Of a DNA stretch of 64,000 nt, positions 16,265 to 24,231 are shown in pieces. Below the pieces are notes generated by a model. The model made no database searches. It was not told the origin of the DNA and saw only the letters and a program-made list of their open reading frames with translations. Position numbers and translations under genes: made by a program. Positions within the stretch are counted from its first letter, which is position 1, and each line of letters starts with the position of its first letter. The stretch is from Shinella kummerowiae (GTDB lineage: Bacteria; Pseudomonadota; Alphaproteobacteria; Rhizobiales; Rhizobiaceae): the NCBI RefSeq assembly GCF_009827055.1, contig NZ_WUMK01000003.1, forward strand, positions 1-64,000, in the 5' to 3' direction.

Positions 16265-17341
16265 TTAGTTGCCGGAAAGCAGCGCGTTCCACTTTTCCGC
16301 GGCAAGGTCGAAGTTCTTCACCCAGAACGGGATGTTCTGCTGATAGCCCTGCGCAATGCGCTCCGGCGTGCTCGTGAGGAACGCGGCGGTGACATCGTCC
16401 ACCTTCGGCTTGGCGTCGAGGTTGATCGGCGTGTAGGAGGTCTTTTCGGTCAGGATCTCCTGCGAACGGGCGCCGAGATAGGCGTTGAGGAGGGCATAGG
16501 CCGCGTCGGTATCCTTGACGCCGACCGGAATGGTCATCTGGTCCATAACGACCAGCCAATCCTGCCAGACGGGCGTATATTGCGCGCCGTTCTTGACGGC
16601 GGTCATCGCACGACCGGTCCACATCATGACCATGTCGGCTTCACCGGATTCGGCGAGTTGCTGCGATTCCGCGCCGGTCTTCCAGTAGATCGTATCCGGG
16701 CCGAGATCGCGCAGCTTCTGGATGCCCTTCTCGATATCGTCCGCCGTCATCGCCTTCGGATCACCGCCCGCTGCCTTGAAAGCCTGCTCGATCAGACCGC
16801 CAGTCGGATCACCACTGCCGTCGATGGCGCGGCTGCCGGGGAATTTTTCCGTGTCGAAGAAATCGACCCAGTTCTTCGGCGGATTGTCCTTGTAGGTCTC
16901 GTTCTTGTACATCAGCACGACGCCGTAGTTCATCGCCGGAACCGAGCATTCGCCGACCTGGTTCGGCGGGATCTTCGAGACGTCGAGCTTGGAAAGGTCG
17001 AGCTTCTGGAACAGCGTGCCGCAATGGACGTAAGGAGGCAGGTCGGCGGTATCGACCACATCCCAGGTGACATTGCCGGCATCGACCTGCGCCTTCAGCT
17101 TGGCGATTTCCGTCGGGCCGTCGTTGAGCAGCGTCACACCGGACTTCGTGACGAAATCCTGAAGGGCTGCGACCTGGCCGTCCTGGTAGATGCCGCCATA
17201 GGAGACGAAGGTCAGCGTCTTGCCCTTGAGCGAGCCTTCCTTCACTTCGCCGGCGACCGGCTTTTCCTGTGCAAACGCCGGCAACGCCAGGGCACACGTC
17301 ATCGTTAGGGCGAAAGCCCTCGCAAAATTCTTCATTGTCAT
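16265..17341 (-). CDS. Periplasmic polyamine-type binding protein (PotD-like)
   Basis: 358 residues with a Sec signal (MTMKNFARAFALTMTCALALPAFA, cleavage before QEK). The mature protein matches the PotD/PotF extracellular solute-binding family 1: TLTFVSYGGIYQDGQVAAL near the N-terminus, NYGVVLMYKNETYKDNPPKNW mid-protein, and a late SYTPINLD. It captures a polyamine or similar cation for the PotABC-like permease downstream. Possibly ATG 17335 is used instead of 17341; both keep the signal. It is the first transporter gene after the regulator, with a 39-nt gap. Confidence 0.92.
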   Translation of the reverse strand: MTMKNFARAFALTMTCALALPAFAQEKPVAGEVKEGSLKGKTLTFVSYGGIYQDGQVAALQDFVTKSGVTLLNDGPTEIAKLKAQVDAGNVTWDVVDTADLPPYVHCGTLFQKLDLSKLDVSKIPPNQVGECSVPAMNYGVVLMYKNETYKDNPPKNWVDFFDTEKFPGSRAIDGSGDPTGGLIEQAFKAAGGDPKAMTADDIEKGIQKLRDLGPDTIYWKTGAESQQLAESGEADMVMMWTGRAMTAVKNGAQYTPVWQDWLVVMDQMTIPVGVKDTDAAYALLNAYLGARSQEILTEKTSYTPINLDAKPKVDDVTAAFLTSTPERIAQGYQQNIPFWVKNFDLAAEKWNALLSGN

Positions 17342-17380
17342 TACTCCCAGTAGCGCTCGCTTGCGTTGTTCCTGCTGCGG

Positions 17381-17998
17381 TTACGAGCCCGGCCGCGGCA
17401 GGTATTTGTCGAGGTCATCCGCGACGCTGGTGGGCGGCGCGATCATCCAGAGGACTTCAGCCAGTTCCGTGCCGATATTGACGGTCTTGTGCGGAACCGA
17501 GCTTGGATATTCGATGCTGTCGCCGGCCGACAGCACATGGCGCTCCTCGCCGAGGGTGAGTTCCACCTTACCCTGCAGAACAAAGAAGAGTTCGTGCGAA
17601 TCCCCATGGCTGTAAGGCTTGTCGCCCGTCGAGCCACCGGGATCGAATTCACCGATATAGACTTCCATGTCGCGGATCGGGCGCCGCGACAGCAGCATCT
17701 TGCGATAACCCTCGGCCGGTGGCAGCGCAGGGCGCTCATGTTTGCGCAAGACCCGCCCGACAGGCGGGGCCGCCTCTTCGAAGAGGTCCGTGAGGCTGAT
17801 GCCCAGCGCGCCAGCGATGCGCATCAGTGTGCTGATGTTGACGCCGCTGAGGCCCCGCTCGAGCTGGCTGAGGAAGCTTGCGGTCGTGCCGGTGGCATCT
17901 CCGAGCATGCGGAGCGACATGCGTCGGGCGGTGCGGAAGGCCTTCACCTTCTCCCCGACAGCAGCCTGATTCTTCGCAGCAACAGCGATGTCGTCCAT
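17381..17998 (-). CDS. XRE-family regulator with C-terminal cupin (PuuR-like)
   Basis: 205 residues from ATG 17998, chosen because AGAGGTGAGG lies directly upstream; a GTG at 18013 adds 5 residues. Residues about 18-75 form a lambda-repressor-type HTH (LGDATGTTASFLSQLERGLSGVNISTLMRIAGALG). Residues about 110-195 form a small cupin (GDSHELFFVLQGKVELTLG, PSSVPHKTVN) that probably senses the substrate. The layout is that of PuuR, repressor of putrescine catabolism, and the gene heads the polyamine-type transport/oxidase operon. A perfect inverted repeat overlies its own likely -10 element, implying autorepression. Confidence 0.9.
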   Translation of the reverse strand: MDDIAVAAKNQAAVGEKVKAFRTARRMSLRMLGDATGTTASFLSQLERGLSGVNISTLMRIAGALGISLTDLFEEAAPPVGRVLRKHERPALPPAEGYRKMLLSRRPIRDMEVYIGEFDPGGSTGDKPYSHGDSHELFFVLQGKVELTLGEERHVLSAGDSIEYPSSVPHKTVNIGTELAEVLWMIAPPTSVADDLDKYLPRPGS

Positions 17999-18010
17999 GG
18001 CCTCACCTCT

Positions 18011-18047
18011 CACTTAACACTGTATTAAGTGGATAAGCGCTTGGCAA
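18011..18047 (-). promoter_or_regulatory. Autoregulated promoter of the XRE-cupin gene
   Basis: On the minus strand TTGCCA (18047-18042), a 17-nt spacer and TACAGT (18024-18019) form a good sigma-70-type promoter. A perfect inverted repeat CACTTAA-N7-TTAAGTG (18011-18031) covers the -10 hexamer and the expected transcription start. This is a likely operator for the XRE-cupin repressor. Confidence 0.65.
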
Positions 18048-18229
18048 CAGCGAATTTCACGATTGGCTGTTTTATGCGGGGCAAGGCGTTGAACGCCACT
18101 TTGATCGGGGAGGGATCGCGCAGATTTGCGATTGTGTCGTCGGCTGATGACACTCAGAATAATAAAAAAATGACTATTAAAAACAAATATTTGCCTGTCA
18201 TTCCATGCAGATCACTTTAGCTGCGCGCT

Positions 18230-19336
18230 CTAGCTTTCGTCATCTTGGGGATGCCGGTGCCGATCGAGATGAATTTGTCCGCTTTCATGCAGCGCGGAAA
18301 ACACGTGCGCTGGAAGACCATCCGTTGACACTTCCGCATCGGACTGCGTGGTCTCCGCATCCCTGACATGACCGGATGCTTCCCGGGCAATGGCCAGAGC
18401 GGCGGCGGCGGCCAGGAAGGCGTTCGTGCGGTGATGTTCGGCAAGCCCGATCTGGGCGGCATCGATCGCCCGCCCGGCTTCGGCGATCATCGCATCCGCT
18501 GCAGCTAGCCGGGCGGACAGCAGGCCGATGGTCGTGGTTGCGGCATCCGGTCGATCCAGCATGCGCACAAACACGCGGCGCCCCGCGCCGAGGTGGCGCG
18601 ACGCTTCGAGAAGCAGTTCGAGGTCGTGAGGAACGGCGCGTTGCGCGCCATCGCCGGCAGGATGCAGCAAGGTATCGCCGTCGACCACCACATCCTTGAA
18701 AAGCACATGTTCGGCCGGTTGCGGTTTCCCGTTTGCCGGCTCGCAGGTGTTGGCGGCATAACGCAGGCCCGGTATACGGACCGGAAGCAGGAGGCCTGCT
18801 GTCCTGCCCCCGCCGGGGCGTGCCGGCACCAGCACCCAATCGGCGTGCCGCGTACAGGGGGTACAAAACGCCTCGCCGTTCAGCCGCCAGGCAAGGCCAT
18901 GCGGAAGCAGCACCAAGGCATCCACCGGCTCTTCCTTGCGCTGTACCGAGGCACCCGCAAGCCGCGCGCCAGCAAGTGCTGCCGAGAAAACCGTGGTGTT
19001 CTGCCCCTCCGTGCCCCAGCTTCGAACATGTTCCAGACCAACGAAATGAGCGGCGAGAACTTCCCCAAGTGTTGCCGATTGCGCGGCCGCTTCGGTACAG
19101 ATGGCGGCCAGGATGGTGTTTGAGACATCGATACCGCCGTGATCGGTGGGCACGGAAACGCCGAGCAGGCCGGAGCGTGAGAGAAGGTCAAGCCGCGCTT
19201 CCGCCGTTTCCGGCGCCTGTCCCGAGCCGCCGAAAACGCTGGCGATCGTGCGTGCCACGGCAATCGCTTCGTCCTCCGTGCTGATAACGGCGGCGGTTCG
19301 AATGGGTCGGTCAAGCGGCGATGAAATCGTACCCAT
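18230..19336 (-). CDS. SfnB-like acyl-CoA-dehydrogenase-fold flavoprotein
   Basis: 368 residues with the acyl-CoA dehydrogenase fold of the SfnB/DszC group, reduced-flavin-dependent monooxygenases used to release sulfur or to attack organosulfur compounds. The N-terminal helix region is STEDEAIAVARTIAS, followed by LLSRSGLLGVSVPTDHGG, both typical of that group; the mid-domain is poorly conserved and the protein is a little shorter than usual (about 400). No reductase is adjacent. It is transcribed away from two FAD/NAD(P) proteins and an Rrf2 regulator. A role in sulfur acquisition is inference from family; the substrate is unknown. Confidence 0.72.
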   Translation of the reverse strand: MGTISSPLDRPIRTAAVISTEDEAIAVARTIASVFGGSGQAPETAEARLDLLSRSGLLGVSVPTDHGGIDVSNTILAAICTEAAAQSATLGEVLAAHFVGLEHVRSWGTEGQNTTVFSAALAGARLAGASVQRKEEPVDALVLLPHGLAWRLNGEAFCTPCTRHADWVLVPARPGGGRTAGLLLPVRIPGLRYAANTCEPANGKPQPAEHVLFKDVVVDGDTLLHPAGDGAQRAVPHDLELLLEASRHLGAGRRVFVRMLDRPDAATTTIGLLSARLAAADAMIAEAGRAIDAAQIGLAEHHRTNAFLAAAAALAIAREASGHVRDAETTQSDAEVSTDGLPAHVFSALHESGQIHLDRHRHPQDDES

Positions 19337-19401
19337 GTCGTCTGCTCCTTGCTGAAGGTGGTTTCAGGGCGCACAGGCTGAGACAGGTAAAAAGATCACA
19401 T

Positions 19402-19420
19402 TCTATAGAGACTGTATAGA
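19402..19420. promoter_or_regulatory. Inverted repeat TCTATA-N7-TATAGA
   Basis: Perfect 6-bp arms with a 7-bp spacer, 66-84 bp upstream of the SfnB-like start. Candidate operator, possibly for the Rrf2 regulator encoded nearby. Confidence 0.4.
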
Positions 19421-19724
19421 TTATTTCCACTGCTTTGGCGCGAAAAGCGGCGGGCCGTTTGCATGCCCATATTCTGTTGCAACGCAAAAGCATTAGCGTT
19501 TTCAATACGCTTCGGGTGAACACGCGCACTGTGCGCTCGCCGCGAAGAAATTCGGATGTGAGTCCTTTGTTCCGACGTCCGCAATTGTAAGTCCGAACGA
19601 CACACGCCCGTTCGTCCGCACTCTACCATCCCGCCGGGTCCAAGCAAGGCGCTTGCCCGCAACGGCGAGGGGAGCCGGGCCGACCGCGTTGGCGTTTCAC
19701 TTGGCGTATTGAAGAAAATTAAAA

Positions 19725-19741
19725 TCCATATATTTTATAGA
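19725..19741. promoter_or_regulatory. Related imperfect repeat TCCATA-N5-TATAGA in an AT-rich promoter region
   Basis: Shares the TATAGA half-site with the repeat at 19402-19420 and lies about 45 bp before the FAD/NAD(P)-binding protein start. A TTGAAG at 19709-19714 and TATTTT at 19731-19736 (16-nt spacing) could be a weak promoter. Confidence 0.3.
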
Positions 19742-19785
19742 AAATAAGCCAGCCTTCCGACTGGGTCCTCGCAGGAGGAGTTTGA

Positions 19786-21147
19786 ATGAGCATGCATGCG
19801 GATGTCGCCGTCATTGGATCGGGTTTTTCGTCTGTTGCCCTGTCGCTCAATCTTGTCGACGTGTTGCCCGCGACCGCGCGGGTCTGTCTCGTCGGCGCGA
19901 CACGCAAGCGGGGACGCGGCATCGCCTATGCCGCAAATGGGGATTGCCTTCTGTTGAACGTGCCGGCCGGCCGCATGAGCCTTTTTGCCGATCGGCCGAA
20001 CCATTTCGTCGACTGGCTGGCTGAGAACGGCAGATCCGCGGCAGGCAACGATTACGTGCCCAGACAGCTCTACGGCCGCTATCTCGGCGACAGCCTCGAC
20101 GCCGCCTTGAAGCGTACGGCGAACCGCGCGGCATTGAGCCTCGTCGATGCGGAGGCCTGCAGCGCCGAACCCGTTCAGGATGGCAGCCTGACGTTTCGAC
20201 TCTCGGACGGCGCACGGCTTCACACCGATTTCGCAGTGCTTTGCACGGGAGCGGGAACTGCGCGCCTGCCGCTTCGCGCCGACCAGCTTTCTTCCGACAA
20301 CCACCCTTTCATCGTGCACGATCCCTGGGCGGAGGACTGGCTTGAACGCGTCCCGAGCGACGGCGACATCCTGCTCGTCGGAACCGGGCTGACCATGATC
20401 GATCAATGCCTGCTGCTGAAAGAGCGCGGCTTTCGCGGAACGATCCACGCCGTCTCGCGGCACGCTTTGCTGCCGCAGGCACACCTGACCGAACGCGCCG
20501 AGCCTACGACACCAGTGCTCAGCGCAGGAGGCGGCGAGGTGAGTGAAATGCTGGCGATCCTCCGGGCAGCGGCAGACGCCGCACCGGATTGGCGAGCCGT
20601 CATGGACGGCCTGCGCCCGGTTACCCGGGAGATATGGGCTTGCTGGAGCCCCGCCCAGCAAGGCCGCTTCCTGCGTCACGCCGCCACCTTCTGGAATGTC
20701 CACCGCCATCGCATGGCGCCCCGCGTCGCGCGGGGCATCGAGACACTCCAGCGATCAGGACAACTTCGGTGTCACAAGGGCCGGCTGGAGGCGGTGCGGC
20801 GGGTGGGCAGGCGTGTCGAGGCGCGGATCAACGCCCGTGACGGGTTCGCGCTCACCACGGACCTGGTGGTCAACTGCACCGGTTTCGACCGATGCACGGC
20901 GAAGACCTCACCGTTTCTGGCAAGCCTCGCCGATCAGGGCCTGATCCAGCCCGATCGTGCTGGGCTCGGCATCGCCGTCGATGAACACTCTGCAGCTATC
21001 GCCGCGGGCGGGAAGGGCAAACCCCGCCTCTATGCCATGGGGCCGCTCACCGCCGGACGGCACTGGGAGATCACCGCCGTACCTGACATCCGCGTCCAGG
21101 CGCGTTCGGTTGCCGAAACTATCGGCGCAAGGGTTTCAACCGGATGA
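19786..21147 (+). CDS. FAD/NAD(P)-binding protein (NAD_binding_9 family)
   Basis: 453 residues; ATG 19786 (or 19792) follows AGGAGGAG. The N-terminal Rossmann motif VAVIGSGFSSVAL and the family stretch GRGIAYAANGDCLLLNVPAGRMS, with YVPRQLYGRYL further on, place it in the FAD-NAD(P)-binding (PF13454-type) group. A second nucleotide-binding motif, ILLVGTGLTMID, lies near residue 200, and a late segment LVVNCTGFD closes the fold. Members of this group are flavoprotein oxidoreductases of mostly unknown substrate, related to lysine/ornithine N-hydroxylases. A paralogue lies two genes downstream. Confidence 0.82.
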   Translation: MSMHADVAVIGSGFSSVALSLNLVDVLPATARVCLVGATRKRGRGIAYAANGDCLLLNVPAGRMSLFADRPNHFVDWLAENGRSAAGNDYVPRQLYGRYLGDSLDAALKRTANRAALSLVDAEACSAEPVQDGSLTFRLSDGARLHTDFAVLCTGAGTARLPLRADQLSSDNHPFIVHDPWAEDWLERVPSDGDILLVGTGLTMIDQCLLLKERGFRGTIHAVSRHALLPQAHLTERAEPTTPVLSAGGGEVSEMLAILRAAADAAPDWRAVMDGLRPVTREIWACWSPAQQGRFLRHAATFWNVHRHRMAPRVARGIETLQRSGQLRCHKGRLEAVRRVGRRVEARINARDGFALTTDLVVNCTGFDRCTAKTSPFLASLADQGLIQPDRAGLGIAVDEHSAAIAAGGKGKPRLYAMGPLTAGRHWEITAVPDIRVQARSVAETIGARVSTG

Positions 21148-21190
21148 GAGGCGCGCCAAGCGTCGCGCCCTGCCGCCAGAGCGGGACGCC

Positions 21191-21661
21191 ATGATCTCGC
21201 AAAAATCCAAATATGCCCTGCGTGCCTTGCGCGCGCTCGCGCGGGTGCATCCCGACACCCCTCTGCTGATATCGGCGATCGCCAGCCGCGAAAACATTCC
21301 GAAGAAGTTTTTGGAGCAGATATTGCTGGAGCTCAAGCGGGCCGGTTTTGTCGCGAGCCGGAGAGGCCGGCGCGGGGGATATCTGCTGCAACGACATCCC
21401 GACGAGATCACCCTCGGTGCCGTTCTGCGCACGACGGAGGGGGCTCTGGTGCCTGTCGCGTGCCTGGCAGATGGCGGCTATTGCAAAGACTGCCGCGAAC
21501 AGAAGCATTGCACCGTCCGGCGTGTTTTCGCGCGGATTGCCTTTCTGTACGGCGAGATCCTCGACAATACGACGCTGGCCGACATTCTGAATGCTTCATT
21601 CGAGGGGCCGCTCGACGGGCGGTTTGCCCTCAAAAACCTTGCCATCAATAAAATACACTAA
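21191..21661 (+). CDS. Rrf2-family regulator with four-cysteine (Fe-S-type) motif
   Basis: 156 residues from ATG 21191. The N-terminal winged helix begins MISQKSKYALRALRALA, followed by PKKFLEQILLELKRAGFVASRRG and GGYLL, the standard Rrf2 signature. The regulatory part carries CX6CX2CX5C (CLADGGYCKDCREQKHC), compatible with an iron-sulfur cluster as in IscR/NsrR relatives. It sits between two paralogous FAD proteins, 43 nt after the first, and is opposite an SfnB-like gene, so it may tune the locus to iron, sulfur or redox state. That role is inference. Confidence 0.88.
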   Translation: MISQKSKYALRALRALARVHPDTPLLISAIASRENIPKKFLEQILLELKRAGFVASRRGRRGGYLLQRHPDEITLGAVLRTTEGALVPVACLADGGYCKDCREQKHCTVRRVFARIAFLYGEILDNTTLADILNASFEGPLDGRFALKNLAINKIH

Positions 21662-21737
21662 AAAGGTAGAAATTACAGAAAATCGCGTTATCATGCTACC
21701 AGACGTCTCGTTCCAGGGTGCAGGGAAGGGGTATTGC

Positions 21738-23036
21738 ATGTTCATCGAAAGGGTCGCGCGGCAAGAAAGTCCGATGATGCAAATAGCGGTGATCGGCGCA
21801 GGCCTGTCGGGGCTTGCCACGACGATCGCCCTGATGAAGCGGTTTCATCAGCCCTTTGAAGCGTGGCTGATCGATGCGCAGGACGCGCCGGGTTCCTTCG
21901 GCAATGGCCCGGTAGGCAGGGCCCTGACCAGCGAACCGGCGCGCGACCTGTCGGTCATTCCAGACCGCCCCGACGATTTTTCCGACTGGCTGAAGGGCAG
22001 CCTTCTGGCGGACGGCCCGATTGCCTCGCTGCGCGGCCCGCAGGACCTGCATGTTCCCCGCGCGCTCTTCCGGGACTATGTGATGGCCCGCTTCAGCGAG
22101 GCCCTGAGCCTTCGCAAGGACATTCGTATCCGCACCTTCCGTGGCGAGGTGCGTGATGCCATCCCGCAAAACGATCGCGTCCGGCTCCGCTTCAGGGAAG
22201 GGGACCGGGCCGAATTCGATCATGTCTTCATTGCCACCGGTTTTGGCGTAGCCCGGCGCGAAGCCGATTCCTGGCGTGCGGCCCATGCCGCCGCCGACCG
22301 GCTGTCGCAGTGCGAAGACCCGCCGGTGCTGACACTCCTCGGCAACGGCCCGCGCTTTGCCTCACTCCTCCTTGATTTGCGGGCGAGCGGTTATGCCGGA
22401 CCGATCCATATCCGCGCCGCGACCGGCAGCCTGCCGCAACCCCACGGCCGTGGCCATGACCGGGCGAGCTTTGGACCTCCGCCGGCCAGCCGGTCACTCC
22501 GGGATGCCTTCCACTACATCCGCCGGGAGTGTCGTACTGCGGAGAACCGGGAACCCGGCCAATGGCAGTCGGTGGTCGACGCGGCCTCCCTTCGTCTTTC
22601 CGCCGTCTGGCGCAACCTGCCGCAGAAGGAACGAAACCACTACCGCCGCCACCTTCTGCATCTGCATCGGCACTTTTCAACCCGCATCGCACGCGATACC
22701 CACCGCCGCCTCGTTGCCGAACTCGAAACCGGGCGCACACAATTCGTTTCGTCGCGGCTCCCGGCAGGACCGGAGGAAAACACCGTCGATTGTCGCGAAA
22801 CGCCCTCAGCGTCGGTGCTCGCCCGACTGCTCGGCATGGATCTCGACCTGCTCAGCGTCAACGACAGCGGAGGTCTCCTTATGGACGGCAACCCTCTGTT
22901 CGGGCTGTCCCTGGTCGGCACAGCCGCCTCGAGCCTGCGTCCTGGTCCGTTCGTTTTTGCCGAAACGGTACGGCAAGCCTATCGGGCCGTACTCGACATG
23001 CAACGCCACACATTCGCCCTGGCATCGCGATCCTGA
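21738..23036 (+). CDS. FAD/NAD(P)-binding protein, second paralogue (NAD_binding_9 family)
   Basis: 432 residues from ATG 21738, which has GGGAAGGGG 6 nt upstream; ATGs at 21774/21777 would give a protein beginning directly at the nucleotide motif (IAVIGAGLSGLATTIAL), and the frame is open back to 21591, overlapping rrf2. Features shared with the first paralogue are the ADRPDDFSDWL-like stretch, HVPRALFRDYV, and WQSVVDAASLRLSAVW aligning with WRAVMDGLRPVTREIW. A predicted flavoprotein oxidoreductase, substrate unknown, probably cotranscribed with the Rrf2 gene. Confidence 0.8.
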   Translation: MFIERVARQESPMMQIAVIGAGLSGLATTIALMKRFHQPFEAWLIDAQDAPGSFGNGPVGRALTSEPARDLSVIPDRPDDFSDWLKGSLLADGPIASLRGPQDLHVPRALFRDYVMARFSEALSLRKDIRIRTFRGEVRDAIPQNDRVRLRFREGDRAEFDHVFIATGFGVARREADSWRAAHAAADRLSQCEDPPVLTLLGNGPRFASLLLDLRASGYAGPIHIRAATGSLPQPHGRGHDRASFGPPPASRSLRDAFHYIRRECRTAENREPGQWQSVVDAASLRLSAVWRNLPQKERNHYRRHLLHLHRHFSTRIARDTHRRLVAELETGRTQFVSSRLPAGPEENTVDCRETPSASVLARLLGMDLDLLSVNDSGGLLMDGNPLFGLSLVGTAASSLRPGPFVFAETVRQAYRAVLDMQRHTFALASRS

Positions 23037-23069
23037 AAGGCGCACAGGTACGGCCTATCGAATGCGTTC

Positions 23070-23120
23070 CATAATGCCGATTATGCGACCTAATCATGTA
23101 CGGCGGGTACATTCTATTTT
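23070..23120 (+). terminator. Tandem hairpins after the Rrf2/FAD operon
   Basis: Two small stems lie between convergent genes: CATAAT-GCCG-ATTATG at 23070-23085 and ATGTAC-GGCGG-GTACAT at 23096-23112, the latter followed by TCTATTTT on the plus strand. Likely terminator of the plus-strand operon. Confidence 0.5.
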
Positions 23121-23140
23121 GCAGTGTGGCAGTGGGCCGC

Positions 23141-23467
23141 TTAAAGAAAGTCCTCGCGACGCGGTGTAAAAGTATCGATCAATAGACCGGGCGTCAGCGC
23201 TACGACACCATGGACGACGTTTGGTGCGACGATGAAGCTGCTTCCGGGGCCGAGGCGTGTCGTGACACCATCGAGCGTGACGTCGAAGGCACCTTCGGCG
23301 ACGTAGCTGACCTGCGTATGCGGGTGCGAATGCAAGGCGCCGATGGCGCCCTCCTCGAAGCGGAAGGCGACGAGCATCATTTCCGGGCGGTGGCTCAGTA
23401 CCGCGCGGCGGTTGCCGGGTGCGACTTCGGTCCAGACGGTGTTTTCGGGCAAGGTATAAGGTTGCAT
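23141..23467 (-). CDS. Small cupin protein of the kdu operon
   Basis: 108 residues from ATG 23467, preceded by AGAGGTCAC; an upstream in-frame start at 23491 would overlap kduD. One cupin barrel with motif 1 GALHSHPHTQVSYVAEGAFDVTLDG (three His and Glu in the metal-binding pattern) and motif 2 PNVVHGV. Such proteins often follow KduI/KduD in pectin and uronate operons and may act as sugar isomerase or sensor. Last gene of the operon. Confidence 0.85.
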   Translation of the reverse strand: MQPYTLPENTVWTEVAPGNRRAVLSHRPEMMLVAFRFEEGAIGALHSHPHTQVSYVAEGAFDVTLDGVTTRLGPGSSFIVAPNVVHGVVALTPGLLIDTFTPRREDFL

Positions 23468-23475
23468 GTGACCTC

Positions 23476-24231
23476 TCATCGGGCGAGCCATCCGCCGTCT
23501 ACCGGCAGGATGGTGCCATGTACATAGTCGGAAGCCGTTGCCGCGAGGAAAACCGCAGCACCGGCCATGTCATCGGGCGTTGCCCAACGGCCGGCCGGAA
23601 TGCGCTTCAGTATGTCGGCGCTGCGCTCCGCGTCGGCACGCAAGGCGACCGTGTTGTTGGTTTCGACATAGCCGGGCGCGATGGCATTGACGTTGATGCC
23701 GCGCGCCGCCCACTCGTTTGCCATGAGCTTCGTCAGGCCGGCAAGGCCGCTCTTCGCCGCTGTATAGGATGGTACGCGAATGCCGCCTTGGAAGGAGAGC
23801 AACGAGGCGATGTTGATGATCTTGGCCTTTCGCTCCGCCGCAATCGCCGCCTTTGCAAAGGCCTGGCACAGGAAGAAGACGGATTTCAGATTGGTGTCGA
23901 GCACCGCATCCCAATCCTCTTCGGTGAACTCCAGCGCATCTGCGCGACGGATGATGCCGGCATTGTTGATGAGGATGTCCGGCGTGGCGCCAGCTTCCAA
24001 CACATCAGCAATGACGGCGCCGGCGACACCCGGCTTCGAAAGATCAGCCGTGATGGACAGGAACGTCCGCCCGGCGGATGTGACATCCGCCGCCGTCTCC
24101 GTCATCGCCGAACGCCCAACGCCGACGATATCGGCACCCGCCCTCGCCAGCCCTATCGCGATAGCCTGACCGATGCCTGTATTGGCGCCGGTGACGATCG
24201 CCCAGCGGCCGGAAAGATCGAATGGGTTCAT
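23476..24231 (-). CDS. kduD: 2-dehydro-3-deoxy-D-gluconate 5-dehydrogenase
   Basis: 251-residue classical SDR. TGANTGIG is the cofactor loop, NNAGI the stabilising motif, and S-Y-K catalysis comes from IASLLSF and YTAAKSG. KduD reduces 2,5-diketo-3-deoxygluconate to 2-keto-3-deoxygluconate with NADH, in the degradation of unsaturated uronates from pectin. Its start overlaps the kduI stop by 4 nt, so the two are translationally coupled and catalyse consecutive steps. Confidence 0.93.
   Translation of the reverse strand: MNPFDLSGRWAIVTGANTGIGQAIAIGLARAGADIVGVGRSAMTETAADVTSAGRTFLSITADLSKPGVAGAVIADVLEAGATPDILINNAGIIRRADALEFTEEDWDAVLDTNLKSVFFLCQAFAKAAIAAERKAKIINIASLLSFQGGIRVPSYTAAKSGLAGLTKLMANEWAARGINVNAIAPGYVETNNTVALRADAERSADILKRIPAGRWATPDDMAGAAVFLAATASDYVHGTILPVDGGWLAR

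Larger units (their letters stand above)
19337..19785. other. Divergent regulatory region, 449 bp
   Basis: Long intergenic region between the SfnB-like gene (-) and the FAD/NAD(P)-binding gene (+). It is more AT-rich near both ends. An 88-codon minus frame inside has no ribosome site or family features and is not called. It contains a perfect TCTATA-N7-TATAGA inverted repeat near the SfnB-like gene and a related imperfect element near the other start. Confidence 0.6.

Noticed and set aside
19396-19662. 88-codon minus-strand frame in the 449-bp intergenic region
   Set aside because: No ribosome site, no recognisable composition or motif, and it crosses the candidate operator of the SfnB-like gene.
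21591-21737. Possible fusion or frameshift between the Rrf2 gene and the second FAD protein
   Set aside because: The overlap arises from an open frame upstream of good start codons; the Rrf2 protein ends naturally and both proteins are complete.
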